A DNA stretch of 11,380 nucleotides from CAZEGV01 sp964511645. Its GTDB lineage: Bacteria; Bacteroidota; Bacteroidia; Cytophagales; JAAEPT01. Both the position numbers and the translations under genes were made by a program. Below the pieces are notes generated by a model. It saw nothing but the letters and a program-made list of their open reading frames with translations, had not been told where the DNA came from and ran no database searches. The stretch is from contig CAZEGV010000073.1 of the NCBI GenBank assembly GCA_964511645.1, positions 1-11,380 on the forward strand, read 5' to 3'. Of the stretch, positions 1 through 7,388 are shown one piece after another (the first letter of the stretch is position 1; every line of letters starts with the position of its first letter).

Positions 1-1
1 A

Positions 2-193
2 ATTTCACCAAGGATGTTATCTAAGGAGTTAAAATTGTTAGAAGAAAACCAGTTAGTGAATCGTAAGGTGATGAATACAAAACCTATTACTGTCGAGTAT
101 TCATTAACTACGCACGGAATGACACTTAAACCTGTTCTTTTTGCATTAAGAGATTGGGGTGTTTCTCATCGAAAAAAAATATTTTCGGTATAA
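2..193 (+). CDS. HxlR-family winged-helix transcriptional regulator, 3' part only
   Basis: The 63 C-terminal residues of a DNA-binding regulator; the 5' part lies outside the window. The visible stretch starts ISPRMLSKELKLLEENQLV, the typical HxlR recognition-helix region (I-S-xx-ML-xx-L--LE--GL-xR). It continues with the beta-wing (VEYSLTTHG) and the C-terminal dimerisation helix with the family's L--VL-AL--WG pattern, ending in HRKK-rich residues. HxlR proteins are small (about 100-130 residues) dimeric repressors or activators, often sensing redox or reactive electrophiles and usually controlling a divergently transcribed neighbour. That neighbour would be left of this window. The gene is convergent with the NlpC/P60 gene, so no regulatory link between them is implied. 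The family call is firm; the target and signal cannot be told. Confidence 0.88.
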   Translation: MSPRMLSKELKLLEENQLVNRKVMNTKPITVEYSLTTHGMTLKPVLFALRDWGVSHRKKIFSV

Positions 194-259
194 ACAAAAC
201 ACAATCAAGTAGATAACTGATTATCAAATTGTAACCAGTTGTATCTCACGCCACTGTAC

Positions 260-286
260 ATACGAAGAGCTACACTCGGTATTTTT
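260..286 (+). terminator. Weak candidate terminator behind the HxlR gene
   Basis: ATAC (260-263) pairs with GTAT (279-282) and GAG (267-269) with CTC (275-277) around a 5-base loop, followed directly by a run of T (283-286). The stem is short and interrupted, so this is only a possibility. It is the best candidate in the 163-base stretch between the convergent HxlR and NlpC/P60 genes. I see nothing else supportable in that stretch beyond a small CCATC/GATGG inverted repeat at 305-317. Confidence 0.25.
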
Positions 287-356
287 GATTCCTCAACCTC
301 ACCACCATCTATGATGGATTATACTGAATTTCATGACACCTTTTGAGGCAAACACA

Positions 357-860
357 TTATATACTAAGTGGTCTAGAAGCTTTGATATACCGTTGTCTCC
401 AATATACATCATCAACCACATCTTCACGCACACCCTTGCTAGAAGAGGCATGAATCATCTTTATATAACCATTGTTAAAATAACTAACAATACCAATATG
501 AGTTATTTTTTTGCTCCCAGGCTTAGCCCCAAAAAATATTAAATCTCCTTTTCGTAACTCCCCTATATATACACGCTTACCAAATTTACTTTGTTCTTGA
601 GAAATTCTCGGTAGTATAATCCCAGCGTCTTTGTATACTAAATGTGACAAACCAGAACAGTCGACCCCTTTATTACTAACCCCACCATATTGATATTTAA
701 CCCCAACGTATGAGCGAGCAATTTTTACAATCTCTTTTTCTTTTGATGACTCTTTAGTTGTTGAAGATTGTTTTGTAGTATCTTTAGTACTTGGTTGGTT
801 GCTTTTACAAGCTAATAATCCTGCAATAGCAAGTATTATGTAGATTAATGTTTTTTTCAT
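357..860 (-). CDS. NlpC/P60 (C40) family peptidoglycan hydrolase lipoprotein
   Basis: A 167-residue lipoprotein, the usual size for a single-domain Bacteroidota NlpC/P60 enzyme. Residues 1-17 are a lipoprotein signal peptide with lipobox LLAC (lipidated Cys18), followed by a Ser/Thr/Lys-rich linker to about residue 42. The NlpC/P60 domain covers about 43-163. The catalytic cysteine is Cys68 in GVDCSGL, the catalytic histidine His121 in THIGIV, and the third polar residue His137 in IHASS; the YGG motif (58-60) precedes the cysteine as usual. Such enzymes are cysteine peptidases that cut stem-peptide bonds (D-Glu to diamino acid) in peptidoglycan, here presumably on the periplasmic side of the cell envelope. 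It is transcribed divergently from gltB and convergently to the HxlR gene, so it stands alone. The ATG at 858-860 gives a normal signal peptide; no Shine-Dalgarno is visible, as is common in this phylum. All catalytic residues are present. Confidence 0.93.
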   Translation of the reverse strand: MKKTLIYIILAIAGLLACKSNQPSTKDTTKQSSTTKESSKEKEIVKIARSYVGVKYQYGGVSNKGVDCSGLSHLVYKDAGIILPRISQEQSKFGKRVYIGELRKGDLIFFGAKPGSKKITHIGIVSYFNNGYIKMIHASSSKGVREDVVDDVYWRQRYIKASRPLSI

Positions 861-973
861 CTGGTGCTTATTAATGAAGGACTATTTAACAATAACCCCC
901 AAATTACTAAAAATATTAATTAATATCTCGACTATCTTTCCGCATATACATATAATAAGTTTACTGCTAAAAA

Positions 974-982
974 TTATCCACA
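974..982 (+). promoter_or_regulatory. Single DnaA-box-like sequence
   Basis: TTATCCACA is an exact match to the classic 9-base DnaA-box consensus, in the A/T-rich region between the NlpC/P60 gene and gltB. Only one copy is seen, with no cluster and no origin-type genes nearby, so it is not an origin. It may be chance or a lone DnaA-responsive site about 30 bases upstream of the predicted gltB -7 box. Confidence 0.2.
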
Positions 983-1011
983 ATTCACTTCCTAAAATGG
1001 CTTAAAATTCG

Positions 1012-1019
1012 TAGTTTTG
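1012..1019 (+). promoter_or_regulatory. Bacteroidota-type -7 promoter element for gltBD
   Basis: TAGTTTTG matches the Bacteroidota sigma-ABfr -7 consensus TAnnTTTG exactly. The partner -33 element (TTTG) would be expected around 986-992, where only a poor CTTC/TTCC match is seen, so the promoter may be weak or activator-dependent. A start of transcription a few bases downstream (about 1024) would give a leader of about 95 bases before the gltB ATG. Confidence 0.45.
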
Positions 1020-1022
1020 CGG

Positions 1023-1083
1023 TTCAGTTCAGATTTTACTGTACAGACATGCCTCTTTTTGAGACACTCTAATCTGTACTGAA
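1023..1083 (+). promoter_or_regulatory. gltB leader inverted repeat / possible regulatory RNA structure or operator
   Basis: Bases 1023-1035 (TTCAGTTCAGATT) pair with 1071-1083 (AATCTGTACTGAA) at 12 of 13 positions; the one mismatch is 1029/1077. The enclosed part holds a perfect 8-base palindrome CTGTACAG (1039-1046). Bases 1041-1047 (GTACAGA) can alternatively pair perfectly with 1073-1079 (TCTGTAC), so two mutually exclusive folds exist. The element lies between the predicted start of transcription and the Shine-Dalgarno sequence. It could be a leader RNA switch for nitrogen status. It could equally be a set of three related protein-binding half-sites (CAGTTCAG, CTGTACAG, CTGTACTG) acting as a downstream operator. 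The base pairing is seen; the function is inferred. No known riboswitch class is recognised. Confidence 0.4.
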
Positions 1084-1106
1084 AACAAGATAAATTAACA
1101 CCATAT

Positions 1107-1113
1107 AAGGGGG
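1107..1113 (+). promoter_or_regulatory. Shine-Dalgarno sequence of gltB
   Basis: AAGGGGG lies 7 bases before the ATG at 1121 and fixes that start. Strong Shine-Dalgarno sequences are uncommon in Bacteroidota, so its presence in front of both glt genes stands out. Bases 1052-1057 (CCTCTT) in the leader could pair with AAGGGG (1107-1112, one G-U pair), which would hide it. Confidence 0.7.
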
Positions 1114-1120
1114 TTTTAAT

Positions 1121-4100
1121 ATGAAAGAAATAAAACAAAAAGGTTTATACGACCCAAGTTTTGAACACGATGCTTGTGGTATTGGTTTTGTAGCCAATCT
1201 AAATAATATCAAATCACATAAAAACGTAGTTGATGCCCTCCATATGCTTACTAGAATGGAGCACAGGGGAGCTTGTGGCTGTGAGGAGAACACAGGAGAT
1301 GGAGCAGGTGTTTTAATACAAATACCGCACAAATTTTTTATCAGAGTAACTAAGGAAGCTGGATTTAGTATTCCTAAAGAAGGAGAATACGGAGTAGGGC
1401 AAGTGTTTTTTCCTAGTGACAAAAAGCAAAAGGAGGCTTCAAAAAAAATCCTAGAAAACGTAATTGCACAATTTGATTTTGAGATATTAGGTTATCGCTC
1501 TTTACCGACTAATAATGCACCAATTGGTGACTCTGCACTAGCAGTAGAGCCAGATATGCAGCAATTGTTTATTGCCAAACCTTCTGAGATGTCTCACGAT
1601 GACTTCGAAAGGAAATTATATGTTATCCGTAATTATGCTACTCATAGCATTCATGAGCAAGTAAAAGGTGCTGATGATCATTTTTATTTTACAACATTAT
1701 CATACAAAACAATTGTATATAAAGGAATGTTGACTACAGAGCAAGTAGGTCAATACTTCCATGACTTAAATGATAAAGATGTAGAGTCTGCTCTTGCAGT
1801 GGTACACTCTCGTTTCTCTACCAATACATTTCCGCAATGGAAATTGGCACAGCCGTTCCGTTATATCGCTCATAATGGTGAGATCAATACCGTAAGAGGT
1901 AATGTGAACTGGATGAAGTCAAGAGAAGCGATTCTTAAATCGACAAACTTCTCAGACAAAGAATTAGCAATGTTATTGCCAATTTGTGATGACACACAAT
2001 CAGATTCAGCTAATTTAGATAACGCAGTAGAGCTACTAGTTCTATCAGGTAGATCATTGCCACAAGTGATGATGATGCTTGTGCCAGAGGCTTGGCAAAA
2101 TATGCCAGAAATGGATGAGGACAAAAAAGCATTTTACCAATACCACGCTCACCTTATGGAGCCTTGGGATGGTCCTGCTTCAATCTCATTTACAGATGGT
2201 AAGATTGTAGGAGCTACTTTAGACAGAAATGGATTAAGACCTTCTCGTTTTTGTGTGCTAGAAGATGGTACCTTGATTATGGCTTCTGAAACAGGAGTAC
2301 TACAACCAGATCCAGCCAAAGTAATCAAAAGAGGACGTTTGCAACCAGGTAAGATATTTGTAGCAGACCTTGAGCAAGGTAGAATCATTACTGATGATGA
2401 GGTAAAAGAAAATATCGCTACCGAATTTGATTATAAAAAATGGCTAAGTGATAATGAAGTCGCTTTAGAAAATATTCCAACTGCTAAAGACACGAACAAA
2501 GAACTAAATGATGAGGCTTTATTAAAAGCGCAACTATTACATGGTTATGCTTCGGAAGACCTCAAAATGGTTGTTTCTCAACTAGCGATTAAAGGTATAG
2601 AGCCATTAGGCTCTATGGGTACTGATACAGCATTACCGATTTTATCCAATCAATCTCAACATTTATCAAATTACTTTAAACAGTTATTTGCACAAGTAAC
2701 CAACCCACCAATTGACTCTATTCGTGAGAAAATGGTGATGTCGCTCAATTCATATTTAGGAAAATCTTTAAATATACTTGAGGCTACTGCGGCACATTGT
2801 AGAAAAATAAAATTAGATCAGCCAGTTCTTACTAATGTAGAATTAACAGCACTTAAAAACATCAAACTTGATGGGTTTAAATCAGGTGTTATTGACGCTG
2901 TATTTAGCCCGTCGGGTAAAGATGGAGAACTGGAAACTGCAATAGATAACATCGCTAATCAAGCAATTGAATTGGCAAAAGATGGTGTCAATATTATTAT
3001 CATATCTGATAAAAAAGCAGGGAAAGATAAAGCACCAATTCCTACTTTACTAGCAACGGGAGCTATTCACCATGCTTTAATTAGAGAAGGACTTAGAGCC
3101 AATGCAGGCTTAGTAGTAGAAGGGGCCGATATTAGAGAAACTCATCATGTAGCTACAGTTTTAGGTTATGGAGTTGTGGCTGTTAACCCTTATTTAGCCT
3201 TTGAGTCTCTAAAAGGAATGTTACGTCAAGGCTTAATTGACCCTGACAAACATAACTACGAAGACTTAGAAGCTGGGTTTATAAAAGGTATTGGATACGG
3301 ATTGAGAAAAATATTCTCAAAAATGGGTATCTGTACTTTACAATCTTATAGTGGTGCTCAAATTTTTGAAGCTTTAGGCATCAGTACACCAGTCATAGAC
3401 AAATGTTTTGCTGGTACTGCCTCTCGTGTAGAAGGCTTAGACTTTGATGGCTTGGCAAAAGAAGCACTTATTAAATATGACGCTGCTTATCTAGCAGTTG
3501 AGTCTGTTAATCCTAAATTAGGAGTAGGTGGAGTATACCAATGGAAGAGAAGAGGAGAACGTCATTTATTTAATCCTACTTCTATTCACTTCTTACAGCA
3601 ATCTTGTAGAACTGATAATTATCAGATTTATAAAAAATATGCTAAAGAAATCAATGATCAAACAGAGCGTGCAGCCACATTGCGAGGGTTACTTGACTTT
3701 ACAGCAAAAGAACCTATTCCGATTAACGAAGTAGAATCTGTAGAAAGTATTTTTAAGCGGTTTGCTACTGGTGCAATGTCATTTGGTTCTATCTCGCATG
3801 AAGCACACTCTACATTGGCTATTGCGATGAATCGTATTGGTGGTAAATCAAACTCTGGAGAAGGTGGAGAAGATCCAAAAAGATTTCAACCTAAAAAAAA
3901 CGGAGATTGGGAACGTTCTGCAATTAAGCAAGTAGCATCAGGTAGATTTGGAGTTACTTCATACTACTTGACTAATGCTGACGAACTTCAAATCAAAATG
4001 GCTCAAGGGGCTAAGCCTGGTGAAGGTGGACAGCTTCCTGGTCATAAAGTAGATGATTGGATTGGGCAAACACGTCACTCAACACCTGGTGTAGGCTTGA

Positions 4101-5662
4101 TTTCCCCTCCTCCTCATCACGATATTTATTCTATCGAAGATTTAGCACAGCTAATTTTTGATTTAAAAAATGCCAATCGAAAAGCCCGTATCAACGTTAA
4201 ATTGGTGTCAGAAGCTGGTGTTGGTACAATTGCTTCAGGTGTAACAAAAGCTCATGCAGATGTTGTATTGATTGCAGGTCATGATGGAGGAACTGGTGCA
4301 TCACCATTAAGCTCTATTAGACACGCTGGTATGCCTTGGGAGCTCGGTCTTGCCGAAACACATCAAACACTTGTCAAAAACAAGTTGAGAAGTCGTATTG
4401 TAGTACAAGCAGACGGTCAGATGAAGACTGGGCGTGATATTGCCATCGCTGCTTTATTAGGAGCAGAGGAATGGGGTGTAGCAACGGCAGCTTTGGTGGT
4501 AGAAGGTTGTATCATTATGCGTAAGTGTCATTTGAATACTTGCCCAGTAGGGATTGCCACTCAAAACAAAAAATTACGTAAACGTTTTGCTGGTAAACCA
4601 GAGCATATTGTAAACCTGTTTAAATTCTTAGCTAGTGATTTAAGAGAGATAATGGCAGAACTTGGTTTCCGTACAGTACAAGAAATGATTGGACGTGTAG
4701 ACAAGCTCAAAAAACGTGATAACATCACCCATTGGAAATATAAAGATTTAGATTTATCTAAAATATTATATAAAGAAGAGGTACAAGAAAATGATACAGC
4801 TTTCTGTTCTACTTCACAAAAACACGGAATTGATGAGCAAATTGATTTTCAATTTATCGAAGTAGCAAAAGATGCTCTTAAATCTAAAAAGCCAGTAGAG
4901 GCTAGTTTTGATATAGAAAACACTAACCGATCAGTTGGCACTATTATTTCTAACGAGATTTCTAAAAGATATAAAGGAGAAGGATTACCTGAAGATACCA
5001 TCAAGTTGAACTTAACAGGTTCGGCGGGGCAATCGTTTGGAGCATTTTCGGCGGCAGGTCTTACGCTGTCGGTAGAAGGAGAAGCCAATGATTATTTTGG
5101 AAAAGGCTTATCAGGAGCTAAGCTTATTTTAAAACCTTTCAAAAACACTCAATATGTACCTAGCGAAAACATTATCGTAGGTAATGTTGCTTTCTTTGGT
5201 GCTACATCGGGTACAGCATACATAAGAGGTGTAGCTGGTGAGAGGTTCTGTGTGCGTAACTCAGGAGCTCATGTAGTGGTAGAAGGTATTGGCGATCACG
5301 GTTGTGAATACATGACTGGTGGTACGGCTGTAATACTTGGAGACATTGGTCGTAACTTTGCGGCAGGAATGAGTGGTGGTGTTGCTTATGTATATGATAC
5401 CGACAACACATTCAAACCTAAGTGTAACCGTGAGATGGTTGACTTTGATACTTTTGATAAGGAAGATGTAGTGACTTTAAAACAAATGATAGAAAATCAT
5501 TATTTGAACACTAACTCGGATGTTGCAAAAGATGTTTTGGATAACTGGAGTAATGAAATTAATAAATTTGTAAAAGTAATGCCTAGAGATTACAAAGCAG
5601 TATTGCTAAGACGTAAACTTGAAGCATTAGAAAAAGATAAGGAGGTAGTCAACCATGGGTAA
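1121..5662 (+). CDS. gltB: Glutamate synthase (NADPH) large subunit, GOGAT alpha chain
   Basis: A 1513-residue protein, the normal length of the bacterial alpha subunit. It converts glutamine plus 2-oxoglutarate to two glutamates in the cytoplasm, with electrons from GltD; together with glutamine synthetase it is the main ammonia-assimilation route. An 18-residue propeptide precedes Cys19 (HDACGIGF), which becomes the N-terminal nucleophile of the class II glutamine amidotransferase domain (about 19-430; EHRGA at 47-51, HNGEINT at 251-257). A central domain follows (about 470-770). The FMN/2-oxoglutarate synthase domain is at about 850-1210, with GEGGEDPKRF at 913-922, PGEGGQLPGHK at 966-976 and GHDGGTGASP at 1053-1062. 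The three [3Fe-4S] ligands are Cys1130, Cys1136 and Cys1141 (C-x5-C-x4-C). The glycine-rich GXGXG beta-helix domain lies at about 1265-1460. Start chosen from the Shine-Dalgarno and the standard propeptide length. Overlaps gltD by 8 bases. No missing key residue or frameshift seen. Confidence 0.98.
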   Translation: MKEIKQKGLYDPSFEHDACGIGFVANLNNIKSHKNVVDALHMLTRMEHRGACGCEENTGDGAGVLIQIPHKFFIRVTKEAGFSIPKEGEYGVGQVFFPSDKKQKEASKKILENVIAQFDFEILGYRSLPTNNAPIGDSALAVEPDMQQLFIAKPSEMSHDDFERKLYVIRNYATHSIHEQVKGADDHFYFTTLSYKTIVYKGMLTTEQVGQYFHDLNDKDVESALAVVHSRFSTNTFPQWKLAQPFRYIAHNGEINTVRGNVNWMKSREAILKSTNFSDKELAMLLPICDDTQSDSANLDNAVELLVLSGRSLPQVMMMLVPEAWQNMPEMDEDKKAFYQYHAHLMEPWDGPASISFTDGKIVGATLDRNGLRPSRFCVLEDGTLIMASETGVLQPDPAKVIKRGRLQPGKIFVADLEQGRIITDDEVKENIATEFDYKKWLSDNEVALENIPTAKDTNKELNDEALLKAQLLHGYASEDLKMVVSQLAIKGIEPLGSMGTDTALPILSNQSQHLSNYFKQLFAQVTNPPIDSIREKMVMSLNSYLGKSLNILEATAAHCRKIKLDQPVLTNVELTALKNIKLDGFKSGVIDAVFSPSGKDGELETAIDNIANQAIELAKDGVNIIIISDKKAGKDKAPIPTLLATGAIHHALIREGLRANAGLVVEGADIRETHHVATVLGYGVVAVNPYLAFESLKGMLRQGLIDPDKHNYEDLEAGFIKGIGYGLRKIFSKMGICTLQSYSGAQIFEALGISTPVIDKCFAGTASRVEGLDFDGLAKEALIKYDAAYLAVESVNPKLGVGGVYQWKRRGERHLFNPTSIHFLQQSCRTDNYQIYKKYAKEINDQTERAATLRGLLDFTAKEPIPINEVESVESIFKRFATGAMSFGSISHEAHSTLAIAMNRIGGKSNSGEGGEDPKRFQPKKNGDWERSAIKQVASGRFGVTSYYLTNADELQIKMAQGAKPGEGGQLPGHKVDDWIGQTRHSTPGVGLISPPPHHDIYSIEDLAQLIFDLKNANRKARINVKLVSEAGVGTIASGVTKAHADVVLIAGHDGGTGASPLSSIRHAGMPWELGLAETHQTLVKNKLRSRIVVQADGQMKTGRDIAIAALLGAEEWGVATAALVVEGCIIMRKCHLNTCPVGIATQNKKLRKRFAGKPEHIVNLFKFLASDLREIMAELGFRTVQEMIGRVDKLKKRDNITHWKYKDLDLSKILYKEEVQENDTAFCSTSQKHGIDEQIDFQFIEVAKDALKSKKPVEASFDIENTNRSVGTIISNEISKRYKGEGLPEDTIKLNLTGSAGQSFGAFSAAGLTLSVEGEANDYFGKGLSGAKLILKPFKNTQYVPSENIIVGNVAFFGATSGTAYIRGVAGERFCVRNSGAHVVVEGIGDHGCEYMTGGTAVILGDIGRNFAAGMSGGVAYVYDTDNTFKPKCNREMVDFDTFDKEDVVTLKQMIENHYLNTNSDVAKDVLDNWSNEINKFVKVMPRDYKAVLLRRKLEALEKDKEVVNHG
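5639..5645 (+). promoter_or_regulatory. Shine-Dalgarno sequence of gltD inside the end of gltB
   Basis: AAGGAGG, a full anti-16S complement, sits 9 bases before the gltD ATG (5655) and within the last codons of gltB. With the overlapping stop and start it supports translational coupling, helping equal output of the two GOGAT subunits. Confidence 0.75.
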
Positions 5663-7151
5663 ACCAACTGGATTCTTAGAGAAAACTCGAAAATTGCCTG
5701 ATTATATTGAGGCAACAGAAAGGGTTAAAAATTATAAATCTTTTGTAAAAGAAGTTCCACCAAAATTCTTAAATGAGCAAGCATCTCGTTGTATGGATTG
5801 TGGAGTTCCTTTTTGCCACAACGGTTGTCCGCTAGGCAACATTATACCCGAGTTTAATGATGCGGTGTATAACGAAGAATGGGAAGAGGCTTATACCATT
5901 CTTACCTCTACCAATAACTTTCCAGAGTTTACTGGTCGTATTTGTCCTGCTCCATGCGAAAAAGCATGTGTACTAGGAATTAATCAACCACCAGTGACAA
6001 TAGAGTTTATAGAAAAAAGTATTGCAGAAAAAGCTTTTGCTAATGGAATCGCAACACCTCGTATACCTGAAAAGCGTACGGGTAAAAAAATTGCCGTAGT
6101 AGGTGGAGGGCCTTCTGGGATGGCTTGTGCTGAACAACTAAACAGTGCCGGGCATGATGTAACAGTATTTGAGCGGGCAGAAGAAATTGGTGGTTTATTA
6201 AGATTTGGTATTCCTGATTTTAAATTAGAAAAATCTGTTGTACAACGTCGTGTAGACTTGATGAAAGAAGCGGGTATTATTTTCAAAACAGGAGTAAATG
6301 TAGGTATTGATATTACAGCCAAGCAATTAGAAAATGATTATGATTCAGTAGCTCTTTGTATGGGTTCTACTGTACCAAGAGATATCCCAATTCCTGGTAG
6401 AGAGTTGAATGGTGTTCATTTTGCGATGGATTTTCTTTCTCAAAATAATACCCGAGTAGCTGGTAAAACAGAACTCAAAAATCATAAAGGAGAAAGTGTA
6501 GAAGCAATTTTAGCTACCAATAAAAACGTAGTAGTAATTGGTGGTGGTGATACAGGGTCTGACTGTGTGGGTACGTCTAATAGACAAGGAGCCAAAACTG
6601 TAACTCAAATTGAGCTATTGTCTAAACCTCCATTAGAACGTTCTGAATTAACTCCTTGGCCAATGTGGCCAATGCAATTGCGTACTTCTAGTTCTCACGA
6701 AGAGGGCTGTAGCAGGCAATATGCTTTGTTTACAAAAGAATTTGTAGGGGATGGCAATGGTAATCTAAAAGGAATTAAACTAGCCGAAATGGGTTGGTCT
6801 GATCCAGAACCAGGCAAAAAACCTGCATGGGTTGAGCAACCAGACACTGAGCATGAAATCCCTTGTGAACTATCTTTATTAGCCATTGGATTCTTACATC
6901 CTCAGCATGATGGCTTATTAGACCAAATTGGTGTAGAGTATACCGACCGTGGTAATGTAGTAGATAACAAATACCAAACTAATAATGAAAAATTCTTTGT
7001 AGCAGGTGATGTAAGAAGAGGGCAATCACTAGTAGTATGGGCAATATCAGAAGGTAGAGAATGTGCCTACTATATAGACACTTACCTAATGGGTTCGTCT
7101 AACCTTGAGAAAAAAGATGAAGGTTTGCAAGCTGTACAATCATCATATTAA
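5655..7151 (+). CDS. gltD: Glutamate synthase (NADPH) small subunit, GOGAT beta chain
   Basis: A 498-residue flavoprotein of the usual length. It takes electrons from NADPH through FAD and iron-sulfur clusters and passes them to GltB. The N-terminal cluster domain carries Cys46, 49, 54 and 58 (C-x2-C-x4-C-x3-C) and Cys97, 101 and 105 (C-x3-C-x3-C), the ligands of the [4Fe-4S] centres. The FAD dinucleotide fold begins at about 145 (VVGGGPSGMACAEQL), the NADPH fold at about 292 (VVVIGGGDTGSDC), and the C-terminal FAD motif is at 447-471 (FFVAGDVRRGQSLVVWAI and following). The ATG at 5655 overlaps the gltB stop by 8 bases (ATGGGTAA), and its Shine-Dalgarno lies within gltB. The two genes form an operon that ends at the terminator 22 bases downstream. 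The fold is shared with the DPYD N-terminal and NuoF-like/NfnB proteins, but the gltB neighbour settles the assignment. Confidence 0.97.
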   Translation: MGKPTGFLEKTRKLPDYIEATERVKNYKSFVKEVPPKFLNEQASRCMDCGVPFCHNGCPLGNIIPEFNDAVYNEEWEEAYTILTSTNNFPEFTGRICPAPCEKACVLGINQPPVTIEFIEKSIAEKAFANGIATPRIPEKRTGKKIAVVGGGPSGMACAEQLNSAGHDVTVFERAEEIGGLLRFGIPDFKLEKSVVQRRVDLMKEAGIIFKTGVNVGIDITAKQLENDYDSVALCMGSTVPRDIPIPGRELNGVHFAMDFLSQNNTRVAGKTELKNHKGESVEAILATNKNVVVIGGGDTGSDCVGTSNRQGAKTVTQIELLSKPPLERSELTPWPMWPMQLRTSSSHEEGCSRQYALFTKEFVGDGNGNLKGIKLAEMGWSDPEPGKKPAWVEQPDTEHEIPCELSLLAIGFLHPQHDGLLDQIGVEYTDRGNVVDNKYQTNNEKFFVAGDVRRGQSLVVWAISEGRECAYYIDTYLMGSSNLEKKDEGLQAVQSSY

Positions 7152-7173
7152 TAATATTATTTTAACAGGGTAT

Positions 7174-7203
7174 AAAAAAGGAGGGCAGATGCCCTCTTTT
7201 TTT
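7174..7203 (+). terminator. Rho-independent terminator of gltBD
   Basis: GAGGGC (7181-7186) and GCCCTC (7191-7196) form a GC-rich 6-base-pair stem with a 4-base AGAT loop. Seven T follow (7197-7203), and the A-run at 7174-7179 can extend the stem. It separates the glt operon from the toxin-containing cluster, which therefore needs its own promoter. Confidence 0.92.
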
Positions 7204-7215
7204 GTCTAAAAAATA

Positions 7216-7237
7216 TCGACATTAAATCCTTTGTCGA
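7216..7237. promoter_or_regulatory. Inverted repeat upstream of the cytolysin gene
   Basis: TCGACA (7216-7221) and TGTCGA (7232-7237) are perfect 6-base arms 10 bases apart. There is no T-run, so it is not a terminator; a dimeric regulator site is possible. It lies about 100 bases upstream of the ATG at 7322, in the short region that must contain the promoter of the exported-protein cluster. Confidence 0.25.
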
Positions 7238-7271
7238 AATAACAGTTAAAAAAAACGAAAAAAACATTGCT

Positions 7272-7284
7272 TTTGTTAAACAAA
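7272..7284. promoter_or_regulatory. Palindrome TTTGTTAAACAAA, possible operator at the cytolysin promoter
   Basis: A perfect 13-base palindrome (TTTGTT-A-AACAAA) whose left end could be a -33 TTTG element. A GAATTTTG at 7290-7297 is one base off the -7 consensus TAnnTTTG, but the spacing to TTTG is about 14 bases, shorter than usual, so the promoter assignment is tentative. The palindrome could be an operator, or just A/T-rich chance. Confidence 0.27.
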
Positions 7285-7321
7285 TTTTAGAATTTTGTAC
7301 TTTATTAAGAACTAGATAACT

Positions 7322-7381
7322 ATGAACAGAGCAACAGAGCAACAGAGCAACAGAGCAACAGAGCAACAGAGCAACAAGTAA
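7322..7381 (+). CDS. Short reading frame from the likely true cytolysin start codon, currently out of frame
   Basis: ATG at 7322 is the only ATG between the gltD terminator and the toxin coding region that could begin it. As sequenced it encodes just 18 residues, nearly all from the 8-base repeat, and ends at tandem stops TAA TAA (7379-7384). It is read in a different frame from the cytolysin (7389 onwards). Adding one repeat unit, or removing two, fuses it in frame to the toxin signal peptide with no stop between: frame-3 codons from the repeat end to 7389 are all open (ACA AGT AAT AAA GGT). With a single copy the product would begin MNRATSNKGLKYG, an ordinary lipoprotein signal n-region. 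I read this as the OFF state of a phase-variable start. It might instead be a leader peptide coupled to the TTG at 7389. Confidence 0.5.
   Translation: MNRATEQQSNRATEQQSNK
7327..7374 (+). repeat. Octanucleotide tandem repeat (CAGAGCAA), six perfect copies
   Basis: Six uninterrupted copies of CAGAGCAA, starting two bases after the ATG at 7322-7324 and followed by a partial CA. Eight is not a multiple of three, so every gain or loss of a unit shifts the reading frame. The repeat contains no stop codon in any of its six frames, as expected of a slippage tract that must stay open in every register. Copy numbers equal to 1 modulo 3 (1, 4, 7, 10) put the ATG in frame with the cytolysin; five copies would run into TGA at 7390-7392, and six into TAA at 7379-7381. 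Confidence 0.97.
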
Positions 7382-7388
7382 TAAAGGT

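Noticed and set aside
215..240. AACTG/CAGTT inverted repeat between the HxlR and NlpC/P60 genes as an attachment site or terminator
   Set aside because: Arms of only 5 bases, a 16-base loop and no T-run; indistinguishable from chance.
333..542. Plus-strand open frame opposite the NlpC/P60 gene
   Set aside because: Lies antisense to a gene with all catalytic residues and has no recognisable protein features.
895..912. Promoter for the NlpC/P60 gene on the minus strand (CAAATTACTA)
   Set aside because: The spacing inside the -7 box does not fit TAnnTTTG and no -33 partner is seen, so no promoter is called.
1069..1422. Minus-strand frame over the gltB start, and further short minus frames inside gltB and gltD (1870-2124, 2149-2388, 4849-5088, 5984-6322)
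   Set aside because: Shadows of strongly conserved coding sequence with biased composition and no family resemblance.
7327..7374. Could the direct repeat be a CRISPR array or integration site repeats
   Set aside because: Units are 8 bases with no spacers; this is a simple tandem repeat. No integrase or transposase gene is present.
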